64,000 nucleotides of DNA from Sisyra terminalis (lineage: Eukaryota; Arthropoda; Insecta; Neuroptera; Sisyridae), in assembly GCA_958496175.1 (NCBI GenBank), contig OY292277.1, forward strand, positions 3,906,001 through 3,970,000. Reading direction: 5' to 3'. The notes under the pieces are model-generated. The model had not been told where the DNA came from. It did not search any database and saw only the letters and a program-made list of their open reading frames with translations. Numbering within the stretch: the stretch's first letter is position 1; every line of letters starts with the position of its first letter. This document shows, piece after piece, positions 49,534-60,997 of the stretch. The position numbers and the translations under genes were made by a program.

Positions 49534-49910
49534 TGGTCAAATAGTACGTGGGAAATAGTCTCATTTCCCTCACCATATGTTCTACACGCTTGCCTCTGCA
49601 TTTTTCTCTATAGTTTGGAGACACTTTCTTAATTTTATTGTCCTGTTAAAAGACCTATTAGCATTTTGATGTCCTTCCTTCCTAAATTTGAAAGTCTTTT
49701 GTTATAGTCTTTCGTAGGTCTTAGAAAATCTTATATATCACCTGTTAGACACCTGTAGAAATTAGGATCCAATACATTTTGATCGAGGCTTAAGATCATT
49801 CTAAAACTACATAAATATGGTCCTGGACAAATACTAATTTAATGTTAATGTTATAGAAAAGAAAAATCGCTTTTAAGCCTTCAATTATGGTTCAAAAGAA
49901 AAACCCAAAT
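49534..49910 (-). pseudogene. Non-LTR retrotransposon RNase H C-terminal fragment, copy 1
   Basis: On the minus strand, ACRTYGEGNETISHVLFD follows sequence equivalent to NLGRKDIKMLIGLLRG in copy 2. That is the end of the RNase H domain and the zinc-knuckle-like C..CG.G.ET..H.LF segment of jockey/I-type elements. Frames shift several times. The segment 49,541-49,910 is repeated at 50,402-50,770 and, in part, at 51,218-51,425. Confidence 0.65.
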
Positions 49911-50279
49911 TAAATTAATTGATAAACCACTATAAATTAAGAAAATCCCACTTAATTGGAGTAAATTTATTGGAAAGAAAACATGAAAATTTTGAATTGA
50001 AATATAAGCCAACAAATTGCATTTTAAATGCTCCTTTAAAATCCGTAATTGCTACTGTGATACAACAATTAATTTTCGCAAACTATAGGTTTAAAAAAGG
50101 TGATAATTTATATATAATTAACGTTTTTATTGTTCAAAAAATATTATTTAAATGTTCATTTAGTATCCATAATTGTTTTAGATCTACAATTTTTTTTTTC
50201 TTCTTCGTCATTTTGCTGGGGACCTCTCCTAAGAGTTCATCCGTAGAACTATTACGCCCTAGCATTATTTATAGTTCCA

Positions 50280-50770
50280 ATTGATCAGATCTGTTTCTGA
50301 TATAAATCTCAACAGTCAATTGGATCTTTATGTATGTTTCCCAGCTTATATCCGGATGGACCAAAAGAGTTAAGACGATTTTGGATCGTAGCTGGGCAGT
50401 TAAATAGTACGTGGGAAGTAATCCCATTTCCCTCACCATATTTCCTGCACGCTTGACTCTGCATTTTTCTCTATAGTTTGGAGATGCTTTTTTAATTTTA
50501 TTGTCCTCTTAATAGACCTATTAGCATTTTGATGTCCTTCCTTCCTAAATTTAAAAGTCTTTTGTTATAGTCTTTCGTAGGTCTTAGAAAATCTTATATA
50601 ACACCTGTTAGACACCTGTAGAAATTAGGATCCAATAAGTTTTGATCGAGGCTTAAGACCATTCTAAAATTACGTAAATATGGTCCTGGACAAATACTAA
50701 TTTAATGTTACTGTTATAGAAAAGAAAAACTGCTTTTGAGCCTTCAATTAGCGTTCAAAAGAAAAATTCA
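50280..50770 (-). pseudogene. Non-LTR retrotransposon RNase H C-terminal fragment, copy 2
   Basis: Minus-strand frames give NLGRKDIKMLIGLLRGQ, then (after a shift) ACRKYGEGNGITSHVLFNCP, ATIQNRLNSFGPSGYKLGNI and HKDPIDC with a stop. This is a more complete C-terminal end than copy 1 and shows what copy 1 lost where the RT piece is joined. A likely 3' untranslated stretch follows to about 50,200. Confidence 0.68.
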
Positions 50771-50786
50771 AAACAAAATTGTGTCA

Positions 50787-51490
50787 TAATTGTGTCATTG
50801 GACACAACTAACCCACGAGTGATGTAAGTGTGACATATTGCACATATTGTGACATATTCTCGCTCTAACTTCTTCCCCATAGTAAATCTTTTGATGATTT
50901 ACTCAATTATGATAATTTTATAACCAGCAAAAGAGGAAACCCATATAACACCTGTTAAACACCTGCAGAAATCAGGATTAATAAAATTTTAAATTTTTAA
51001 AACTTTAATCATATTTTTCTAAAATATATAAGTTCTGTGCTTTTAAACCATCATTTACGGTTCGAAAAATAATTTACATTATATAGTTTTCATTATTATA
51101 AAATTTTAAAACCTAAGAAAAATTATGTCCAGAAGAAACAAGAAATTATCTTAAGAAAGATAACTTTAGTTAATATTTCTGATTATTCTTGCAACTCCAA
51201 AAAATGATATAGTTATATTTGTTATAGTCTTTCGTAGGTCTTAGAAAATCTTATATAACACCTGTTAGACACCTGTAGAAATTAGGATCCAATAAATTTT
51301 GATCGAGGCTTAAGACCATTCTTAAATTACGTAAATATGGTCCTGGATATATACTAATTTGATGTTAGTGCTATAGAAAAGAAAAATCGCTTTTGAGCCT
51401 TCAATTATGGTTCAAAAAAAAAAAAAATTGTGTCATTGGACACAACTAACCCATGAGTGTTGTATGTGTGACATATCGCAATTATTGCCA
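50787..51490. repeat. Further partial direct copies of the same retroelement fragment
   Basis: 51,218-51,425 repeats the outer part of copies 1 and 2 (TATAGTCTTTCGTAGGTCTT through GATCGAGGCTTAAGACCATT). A 50-bp piece (ACACCTGTTAAACACCTGCA) is at 50,950. TGTGTCATTGGACACAACTA occurs at 50,786 and 51,422. So at least three tandem-like partial copies lie within 1.9 kb. Confidence 0.75.
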
Positions 51491-51499
51491 TGAGGCAGA

Positions 51500-54132
51500 T
51501 GGTGCAAAAAACAAATTTGTAAATTAAAAAAAATCCTAATTTAAAAGTTTTTATTGCTTCCTATACTTAAGTAAGAAAAAATATAAAAATTATCAAGAAA
51601 TATAAGGGTAGGAATACACCCCATGATGCTCCTCACATAATGGTTTATAATAGACATTTTCCTACCCCATGATTGACATTTGGATTGACAGGCATAACTG
51701 GTATAATTTCGACCAAAAAAACAATTATTAAAAAAGCATCACTACTATAAAATTTAACCATTTTCCGAATTTCAACTTTATTATTATTCTTCGTACTTAT
51801 ACAGTACTAATCTACTGAGACTATTGCTTACATGTGATTGTCTATGGATTGAATGCACTTATTGCAACCCTATGCAGATTGTGCAATTTATTTGAAAATA
51901 AAAAAACAAACTTTATTGATACAAATTACCCAAAAAATTTGATGTTTTGATTCATGATCAAGACTATAATTTCAACAAAAATGATAGAGATCAATTAAAT
52001 TTTTAAGAGGGAGAAAGAAAAGAGGACGATAAATCAAAGATAAATCATTTTTTGTGATCCCTCAAACCTTATATTTATCTTAAGAAAATATTCCTACTCA
52101 ATCCATATCTTTTTTGTTGTTGTTATTCATCTAATCTTAAGCTCTGACTAAAGAAGAATTAAATGATTTTATGAGAAAAAAAAATTTACCTATAAAAAGC
52201 AATAGGAAATAATTCTTGTAAAAATCCTTGTGAATATTCCAAGAATTACGAACGATAATCTTAGACATGCGATTTAAAAAAGATTATGTATAAGCGAACA
52301 CGGAAGTGAATTGATCAAGCAAAAAACTAATTTATGAGTTTAATAAAAACGATTTTTATGATACCTATCTCTATTTTAGGATGAACTTTACCTTTTTCTT
52401 TTGTTCGTCAATAAATTATTACATCTAGTGATTAGAGGTCAATATTTTTTTTTAATTTTCACTGGACAATCTTTAAATAAACTTCTATTGTAAAAAAGAA
52501 ACATTCAAACCATATCACAACTTTTTTTTGTGGATTTTTTCAAATTTTTTTCTAGGCAAAAGTTCACACTATAACGATAAATTTTAAATAGAAAGTCACT
52601 AAAAGTATACAGATTTTTTTTAAATTTTTGGTTCCTTAATTGTCCCGGAAATTTGATCAATTTACAAGTCAATATTTGCTACTTCGTTAAAGTGGCTTTA
52701 AAAACGTCGAAAACATTAATGTTTAATTTTATCAATCGTTGAAGTATTCCATTGTAAAATATTAAAATTTTCTCAATAAATTTTTCAAATTTATTCTTCA
52801 ATAATATCCCATTCTACAAACGTACGACAATAAACAGAAACTAGCAAAAGTTTGACAACTTATAGCCTCAATAACTTCCCATTAACCAACAATGAAAACT
52901 ACATTCTTTCCAACCATCTCTAATGCCATTTTTTTGCATTTACCAATTTCAAATTTAATCATCAACAAAAAAAAAAAAATCATTCAGTGAAAGGCAACAG
53001 GTCCTAAACGTCCTTGATAAACAAAAAAAAAATTATAAAACTAAACCATCTAAAAATGTTTCCAACCAAAAGCAAAAACTGGTCACTCTAGAAAATTGCA
53101 TGCGAATAAAATATGCAATTTTATTCACGAACTCAGTTAACTTTCATATTCAACCTATACCATATTGGTGACATTTGAACCGGAAAAAAAATTTACAAAA
53201 CCTAACAATCACCGTACCAAATTCAAACCTAGCACGTCCATCGGAAAAGAAAGAATTTGACCAATTTTTTCGCAACAAAAGTAAAAGATAAATTAGAAAA
53301 ATATTTTTGTGCTCTTGAACTTTGCATGTTTGATGGATGATGAAGAAAACTTTTTAATCGTTGATACAATCGTTAATTTTGAAAATTTTACTCTAAAGAA
53401 ATCTTTATAGTTGTTATTTTTTACTTCTTCAATGTAATTACATGCATTTGTTACTTTTCCATTCAAAATTTGCTTCTATTTCTATAACTTTTCATTTATA
53501 TCTTTAAAAAAACTTTCATGCATAAAATCTTGAAAATAATCTAAACATTTCTCTATATATTATCCCAATTATTCCACTAGAAAAAATAGTTGAAAAAAGG
53601 CAAGTACTTTAATGCTCCATTTATATTCCCAAAAATCGCATTTTCCAAAAAAAATCCCTCACCATTCTGCCATCTAAAACCACTAACAAAAATCAAATTT
53701 CATTCCTCAAACTCTTCTAGTCTATTAATAAACTAAGATGAATATTTTTTGCTCAATAAAACGATCATCGAACGAACATCTCTAATCGGTCAACAAATGC
53801 GATTTGATTACTGCCAACAAATCACTTTAACCTTGTCAAGAAAATTTATGCGATTAGTGAACCAACATGTAGCTAATTTCAATACAAAGATCAAGATCGA
53901 GCAAAAAAAAATCATATCCAATTAATCTCGTACTAAAATCAAACGAATCATGTTTAGTATAAGTTTGAAAATAATTCAAAGAAAAAAAAAATCCTCCATA
54001 CATTTTGGCCAATTTTTATCGATACCATCGTCTAAATGTGACGTCATTGAGAAGGTAAAATTCGAAATTCGATGTTGCAAAGCATTGGGTAATTTGGTGA
54101 AATCATTAATGGCTGTATGTTATAAGACTTAC
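51500..54132. other. Intron segment, no feature recognised
   Basis: About 2.6 kb of AT-rich intron DNA up to the donor of exon B. Long A- and T-runs, no repeated blocks and no coding resemblance. A plus frame at 53,950-54,138 is partly the antisense of exon B. Confidence 0.4.
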
Positions 54133-54293
54133 ACGTAAACGTAGGGTCCAAGTTCGTCGACAATTGGTTTCGATCCATTATTTAAGAACTCATCGGCATT
54201 GGTCACATTGTAAATGTATACTTTGATCACGGGAATTACAGGTGGTTTCGACCACCATTTGAATGTGTCGGAACCATTTCGTAAGACGACTTC
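54133..54293 (-). CDS. CD36-family scavenger receptor, exon B
   Basis: 161 bases, 53 codons plus GT of a split Val codon. The acceptor is TTTTACAG and the donor GTAAGT (54,132 leftward). It encodes EVVLRNGSDTFKWWSKPPVI, PVIKVYIYNVTNADEFLNNG and SKPIVDELGPYVY. The 'W..PPV', 'YIYNVTNA.EFL' and 'ELGPYVY' stretches are the first conserved blocks of the CD36 ectodomain. Frame and splice phase match exons A and C exactly, which supports joining across the 16 kb intron. Confidence 0.94.
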
Positions 54294-54693
54294 CTGTAAA
54301 ACGAAAAAAAAATCGATGAAAATTTGACTATCACTTTATAGTTTAAAATTAAAAGCTCTGGAAAAATTTTGATTTTATTTTTAGTTTTTTTTTCACGTAG
54401 AAAAACTCCTCCGCAAGCAAAAGGGGGAAGGTTTTTCGTATAGAATCGTTACGGGGGACAAACAATGGATCCAATTCGATAGTCCAAAGAGGAGAAAATC
54501 GGGAAGTTAGTCCAGCTTCGGTTATAAATATCCACCTAAAGGCAAAAAAGGATACTAATGGCAAAAATTTCAAATTTCAAAAAATGAAAATTTCATCCAT
54601 TTCCATATGGAAAAATTTCAATGTATACATAGCAAAAATGCTATCAGAGAAACTTTCCTTGTATGAATAATGGAACTTCTATATATCCATAGT

Positions 54694-55708
54694 AGACAGA
54701 TTCAAAAAAATGTTGAATTTTTTTTTCTTAATTATATCGAAAATATTGTTGGGAATGACAAAAAAAAAACCCTGTGAAAGTTTAAGATCTGAATATTTAT
54801 ATTAAGAGGTGCCGCATCGCAAATTTCGATTTTCCATTTAAATAACATGGGAACAATATTCTCTTGCACTTTGAAATTTTATAGCTCACGTTGGTGACAA
54901 TATTTCGGAATGACCAAGATATATTCTTGTAGAAAATTGAAAGTTCTACAAAAAAAGTCGCGTACAAGTTTTTGATATATTTATTCCTTCAAAAGTTATT
55001 CGAGGTCAAAGTTGAACTAAAGAGAAATTTTAATATTGTTTCAATTTTTTCACGCAACCATCAATTTTATGAGAAAATTTAATGGGACATTTTTTGTAGA
55101 ACACTTTTTTTCCTATAACTCATCTCTATAAAAGTTATTGATATTTTTCACAGGTCCTAAGTTATTTGCATTAAACTGAAAATTTCCTGAATTATTATAT
55201 TTTTAACATAAAAAATATTTTTTTTATTTTAATTAAATAACTTAGGACCTATGAAAAATATCAAAAACTTTTATAGAGATAAGTTATAGAAAAAAAAGTG
55301 CTCTACAAAGAATGTGGTAAAAAATTTTCTCATTAAATTGATGGTTGCGTCAAAAAATTGAAAAAACATTAAAATTTCTCTTTAGTTCAACTTTGACCTC
55401 GAATAACTTTTGAAGGAATAAATATATCAAAAACTTGTGCGAGTCCTTTTTTGTACATCGTTCAATATTCTACAAGAATATACCTTGGTCATGTCGAAAT
55501 ATTGTCACCAACGTGAGCTATAAAATTCCAAAATGTCAGAGAATATTGTTCCCATGTTATTTAAATGGAAAATCGAAATTTGCGATGGGGCACCTCTTAA
55601 TATTAATATTAAGAGCTTAAACTTTCACAGGACTTTTTTTTTATCATTTCTATCAATATTTTAGATATAATTAAGAAAAAAAATTCATCATTTTTTTTGA
55701 ATCAGTCT
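54694..55708. mobile_element. Large palindromic (fold-back) element, about 1,015 bp
   Basis: The two halves are near-complete inverted copies about a centre near 55,200: AGACAGATTCAAAA at 54,694 against TTTTGAATCAGTCT ending at 55,708, CACGTTGGTGACAATATTTC at 54,888 against GAAATATTGTCACCAACGTG at 55,496, and ACTTAGGACCTATGAAAAAT close to the centre. Arms are about 480 bp with roughly 10% difference plus small indels. No coding frame exists. The architecture is that of a fold-back MITE; flanking target duplication is unclear. It lies in the intron between exons A and B and makes up half of it. Confidence 0.82.
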
Positions 55709-55837
55709 AATATATGTTTGCCAATAAATCAATGAAAAGTCAAATTCAAACCTCTGTGATGTACGTTTCGTTTAAATAGTGAAACCTAACCTGAACTTAA
55801 ACTATCAAAATTTACCTAATTAATATTCCAATAAAAT

Positions 55838-55990
55838 ATCAGCAGATATTTGAGTCTTTATGGATATTTCCTAGCTCAAGTTCTGATGGCCCAAAAGAAC
55901 TAAAAAGGCTTTTAATTATAGCTGGGCAATTAAGTAATAGATTGGAGGTATTTTCCTTCCCCTTGCCGCATTTCTTACATGCGCTTGACT
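55838..55990 (-). pseudogene. Non-LTR retrotransposon RNase H C-terminal fragment, diverged copy
   Basis: A minus frame reads SSACKKCGKGKENTSNLLLN, CPAIIKSLFSSFGPSELELG and NIHKDSNIC with a stop. It matches the C-terminal end of the copy at 50,280-50,420 (C..CG.G..., NCPA, SFGPS, LGNIHKD). It here keeps the CKKCG pair that the other copies have lost. Confidence 0.65.
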
Positions 55991-56296
55991 CAATTTTTAT
56001 CCCAATAGATTGGATTCATAAATTACCATATTTGATCAGTTTGACAGGAAAATAAAAATTCCAGGCTTCAAATTTAACCAATTAAATAATGTTCCTGATT
56101 TTAAGCTAACTACGATTTTAAGAAAATTAAAATTTTACATTTTTCTTAATTTGTTTGTCTAGTGACGAATATATCTTATAATTTAAATAAATTTTTTCTA
56201 AGTATTCAGATGAAAAATTTTTCGGAAAACTTCTACTAAGTTAAGGTAATATTTTCAAACACAAAAAAAAATTGTCAAAAATTTGGTATTACTTAC

Positions 56297-56388
56297 ATGA
56301 TCAATGACTAAGCGCACCCATGACGTGAAGAAAATGGTAACTGCAACTCCAAACAACAATAAAACAACGGCCAATGCAATTATAAACC
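56297..56388 (-). CDS. CD36-family scavenger receptor, exon A (N-terminal membrane segment)
   Basis: 92 bases: GG completes a split codon, then 30 codons and a donor GTAAGT. The acceptor is TTCTCGTTGCAG. It encodes FIIALAVVLLLFGVAVTIFF followed by TSWVRLVIDH, a hydrophobic uncleaved signal-anchor and the start of the ectodomain as in all CD36 proteins. The phase fits exon B. There is no Met, so the initiating exon (short cytoplasmic N-terminus) lies further right; I could not find a convincing one in 56,400-64,000. Confidence 0.88.
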
Positions 56389-56399
56389 CTGCAACGAGA

Positions 56400-58305
56400 A
56401 AAGAGAAAGAATTTAATTAAATTCCTCATCATTTCAATAATAATTATAATAATAATAAAAATAAAAATTATATTTCTTAAAGAATTGCCCTATTTTCAAC
56501 ATAATATATACACATCAAAAAATTTTCTTCTTCACAGTTGACCGCATCGACAATATCTACAACAAAAGTGTGACAAAGCAAAACCGACAATTTCACACAA
56601 CTTAACCACAAAACTATTAGATAAATTTAAATAAAATCCAACAAGAAAATTTCAACATATTTTATTTTACATATTTTTTTCAATGAATTAAAATCCAAAA
56701 AAAATAAATTATGTTCAACCCTTAAATCTTCTTTAAAGTAGCAGATATACTTATTTAAAATTATCTAGGTCTTATAGATCAACACAATAGAATCGTTGCT
56801 AAAAAAAACTTCATAAATTGCTCAAATTTTAATCAGAACATTTAGTGAAAGATTGAAGAAGTTATTGGTGAAATTTTTTTCATTTTTGAAACCAAAATTA
56901 GAGGAGGAATGCCAAGGAAATTGATAAGAACTATCTAAAAAAATTATTGAAATAAGAGGAGAGATTATTTCTTAAAAAAATAAAGGACTAAAGTTTTTAA
57001 AATTGAGATTCAGTTATTCATCATGAAGGATAAAACCTTCATTTTTTGACGAAATTACCACAAATATAGTGATTCACTAGGACTAAAATTCATCAAAAAA
57101 TATTCCCTAAAGCATGGAGAAAAAAAACGCCTTTCAATGCCTTCAAAAAAATAATTCATTGCTACTAAATTATTGAATATTTTACCAATCTAAAATTGTT
57201 ATTTTCCAATTTAAATCAAGTCATAGTCCATTTGAAATGCAAAGCAAGTCCAATAACATTTCTAATCACCAATTTTAAATAGAAAAACATCGATATTTAA
57301 TTTCCAAAGTATTCAAATGATTCCTAAATTTGTTGTTAAAAAACTTAATTAATTTGTCAAACATTTCGTCAAATTACCAACTAATTTCACATTAAAACTT
57401 TTGAATCATCAAACAACGCATTTTTATGAATGAAATTCAATGAATAATTTTTGCGGCAGGAAAAAAGAATAAAATTATTAGAAAAAAATTGTATAAAAAC
57501 GACCATGAAAGGAATCGGAAATGATTGAACCGTTTCTCAGAAAATATTCTGAGTCAATTTCCGTGAGTTTCATTCACATGAACGATTAAAACATTGGTCA
57601 CTTATTTTAAATGATTTCAGGAAATCAAAATGATAGAATTTAGGCAAAATTAAAAGAATTTCTTATTCACAAATTATAAAAAAAAAAATAAATGATTTAG
57701 GAATATATTTCAGTGCTAAAATAATTTAAGTTGGACTAATTTTTTTTCCAAAATGTAAATGAAGAATTGGTGAAATTATTATATTTTTTTTTGAGTTATT
57801 CTCTAACATTTGAGTCATCAATGACTCAGGATTTCAAGGGATGTCGTTTTATTTTGTTGAATATTTGGAATTTTTTTACGAAGGATAAAAAGCTGTTTAT
57901 ATCTTTCAGGGGAGTTTCCACAGGATATAATGGTGCTGGGGAGTTTGGTAAAAGATTTTTGTGGAGTTAAAGCTCCACACTGAAGCAAGATGTAACCTAT
58001 TGTTAACCCTTATTGGCAAAACAAACTATTTTTTCAAACTTAATTAATTTGGAAAAAAAATCATTGAAAATTTTACTTTGACTTGAGAAAATTGTTCAAA
58101 CATTGACTAAGAAACAATGTACAGTTCAAATAACTAGAAACATAAAATTTTACTCCGAAATTTTCTATGCAATTTAAATAAATTCTGCAAAAAAAATATA
58201 GAAGGTTTTTTTTCTAACAAGCTGCCAAAATATGATTGGTAATTTGAAAAAATATTCCTTTCATAATTCTTACAACAGTCAACTGCTTTCTGTACGCCTT
58301 TGCAT
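56400..58305. other. Region upstream of exon A, no feature recognised
   Basis: AT-rich DNA in which the first intron or 5' end of the receptor gene should lie. No exon with a start codon and a fitting donor was found. A perfect 6-bp-stem hairpin GTGGAGTTAAAGCTCCAC is at 57,961-57,978. Confidence 0.35.
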
Positions 58306-59156
58306 ATGTAAACTAGAGTGTCCTTTATTTCCCAAATTGATTTTCTTACAGCGATCGCCCACTGAATTTTTAGTTTAAGATACAAAAATTTTTTTCTCAG
58401 AAACAAATGAATCAAAAGATTTAGGGTCAAATTATTCTGACGTAAAATTTAACGCTCTACAAAAAAGGTCTCTTATAAATTTTCGATTAAATCACTCCAG
58501 TAAAAGTTATTCAACATTTAACTTGTGCCTATGTTGACTACAAGTTCTAAGAAACTTCTCATAGATGGCGTCAGGAGAAATGGTAAAAATTCGAATTTTA
58601 ATTGAACTTTTGTCGATAGTCTCATTAATTAGTATTAAATTCACTTCGTAGATACAAAATATTAATTAAAGTATGAATATTTATCCTGGATAAATTGAAT
58701 TTCACGACTATAAGGAATTCAGATCTTATGTCACCTGTTTTAATTTTCAAAAAATGTTTTTTTTTTGTTTAACTTTTAGTTCAAGCCATAAAATTAACAC
58801 AAATAATCACTGGCGCTCTAATGATAATAATTTTTATATTCTCTTCCAATGATTTTATAGTTAAAAAAAGTAAAAATGAGCAAAAAGTTGAAAATATTGC
58901 AAGATTTATATTAGGCACAAGTTAAATGTTGAATAACTTTTAATGGAGTGATTTAACCGAAAATTTATATGAGACCTTTTTTGTAAAGCGTTAAATTTTA
59001 CGTCAGAATAATTTAATCTTAAATCTTTTTATTCATTTGTTTCTGAGAAATTAAGAGTTGTATTGGATAATTTTTTTCATATCTTAAACTAAAAATTCAG
59101 AGGGCGATCGCCGTAAGAAAATCAATTTGGGAAATAACGGACACCCTAATGTAAAC
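58306..59156. mobile_element. hAT-like MITE with 8-bp target duplication
   Basis: The element runs 58,314-59,148. Ends are TAGAGTGTCCTTTATTTCCC and, in reverse complement, TAGGGTGTCCGTTATTTCCC; the inverted arms extend about 220-240 bp (ATTTTTAGTTTAAGATA, AACGCTCTACAAAAAAGGTC, CATTTAACTTGTGCCTA). ATGTAAAC flanks both ends (58,306-58,313 and 59,149-59,156), fitting the hAT target pattern nTnnnnAn. The 830-bp body has no transposase frame. A detached end of the same family is at 62,818-62,927. Confidence 0.82.
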
Positions 59157-59159
59157 TAA

Positions 59160-60997
59160 CAACAATAAATGCTACATTTTTAAGAATTAAATTTTTGGGA
59201 TAAATTGATGGATATGAATAAATGTAGAACCATTTTGCCAATTCTTTAAGCTCAACTTTGGTTGCCATTTTCAAGCCCACACCTACAATAACTCAATTCA
59301 ATCTACATTTGAATTAAATCGAAACATTTATTTACGTTTTTTGAATATTTTAACAAAGCAATTCTTAGCATAAATGACGCACAAATAATGAATAAACTCC
59401 ATTATTCATTATAAAACCATATGAATCATTTATTTCTCAGATATTTCCAATAAAATCATTTCCTTTCAACTCAAATTTATTGCTATACTTTTAATCTCTT
59501 CAAAAGTAAACTGCAGAAAATAATTTCATTCCAAACAAAAATCTAAACCTTTTCAAAAAAAATAATAACAACTTTTGATTAACTTTTCGCTTGGACGCTA
59601 ATCAAGGCGATGCAATAAAAACAGAGAATTTATATCCACATTTTTGACTTTTACCTCAACAAATTAAAATATTTTTACATAATTTCGACTACGAATTATG
59701 AATAATTTTGGGCTTAGGAGCACATCGAGTGTACATATTATTATAATGTTTTTTTTTATTTTTAATTACTCAATTCTATTTTCATATTTGAAGGAAAATA
59801 TTTAAATGTTTGTTGATACGATTGAGCAATCTTATTGGAGCCCAGAACTCATCCATAAACTTGACCCACATTTTCCGAAAAAAAAAAAATTATCAAAGAA
59901 AATCTATTTAGGTGAAAATTTATCAGATATAAATGGAGTTGAACTTGATTTTTTTAACTATTCCATAAAATTCTTGATTTTTAAGAATACTATTCATTCG
60001 AAAGTGTCTCGTTTGTGAAGGAAAAATATTGAAATATTGAACTCCTATTTTTTTTTATTGAGAAATAAACAGGCAATATATTCATAAATGAATAATATTC
60101 CACTTAGTCATTAAATATTTTACAAATAAAATATGAATTTTTTTTCTTCATATTTGCTTTGACCTTCAAGCCACTGACAGAACATAAATTCCAAGGAATT
60201 TTTCAATTTTTGAAACGAAAAAAAAAACATATTGCTGACGACTTGAACTTTAATATTTAATGTAAGCAAACAATAGAAATATTTCTGCTTATTTAATCAA
60301 TCTTTTCGTCATTTTTTTTGAACTTTGATAAGAAAATTTTTCTAGTAACTATCCCAAGAATAAATTCATACAATAAATTAGTATTTAATAGAAAAAAAAT
60401 TGTCAATTTAAAACTTTACCATCCGGAAAATCGCCGAAATTCAATCGTTAAAATTTTGTAACCATCATTGTTTTTATTTGTGAATAATTGAGCCATAGAT
60501 AATGTGATAAAATTATATTATTAATTCAAATCGTGTGCATTTTATTGTGCTTTTGACCTTCTTCGTCCAAAAAAAAAAAAATAATCAAATATTTTCTATT
60601 TCATTTGGTCGCAATACGCGAATGGACGATTAAGGGAGGCAACAAATCGTTAGGTCCGCAATTTAAATGAGAGGCACGCGCCTGGAATTGACAAAGGTAT
60701 AATTTAATGGTAATGTGGTAAAAGTGGGTGATGGAACTTTTAAAATTTATATTGATGTCAAAGACAAATAATCTTTATAGATCTATATGGGGAAACTACA
60801 AGACAAAATCGAAGAATTGGAAGCAATTAAGGCAATTTTTTCAAAGAATTTTTTTCCAAAAACACCATGAATGAATTTTAATCGAAAATTCACATTAAAG
60901 ACTCCAAACATCACGTATTTACCTTGACAAAAGTGCAGCTTAAAGCTTTCCTAAGCTTTTCAATGTTTCAACAATGAATCCGTTCGAAATCACCAAC
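59160..60997. other. AT-rich stretch, no gene recognised
   Basis: No coding or repeat similarity is visible. A short GC-richer island at 60,605-60,700 (GGTCGCAATACGCGAATGGA; GAGGCACGCGCCTGGAATTG) stands out; it could be a regulatory or 5' untranslated piece of the receptor gene, but this is a guess. Confidence 0.35.

Larger units (their letters stand above)
34508..56388 (-). other. Class B scavenger receptor gene, CD36 family (debris buster/SCARB1-like), 5'-incomplete; gene span
   Basis: Eight exons on the minus strand join in frame at GT-AG sites to give about 507 residues lacking only the first few N-terminal residues. The product has the CD36 plan: an N-terminal membrane segment, a large ectodomain rich in N-glycosylation sequons, six ectodomain cysteines in the family pattern (two in exon 4, the CFC..C group and one more in exon 5), a second membrane segment and a short cytoplasmic tail. 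Family members bind and move lipids or lipoproteins, or act in phagocytosis and endo-lysosomal membranes. The conserved core (VVVPNIPMLSATSQSKHAAR, FGIIDRFNGR, DGSIFPPHI, DLCRLLPL, SPVMLSFPHFYLAD) and the D in CQFDSP suggest the debris buster subgroup, which is recognition from memory and not a search. Introns D-E, C-D, F-G and G-H are 54-65 bp; the others are swollen by repeats (1.7, 16.4 and 2.0 kb). Confidence 0.93.

Noticed and set aside
49084..49632. 182-residue plus-strand protein
   Set aside because: The second half is antisense to RT and RNase H relics; the first half is lysine-rich low-complexity sequence without family resemblance.
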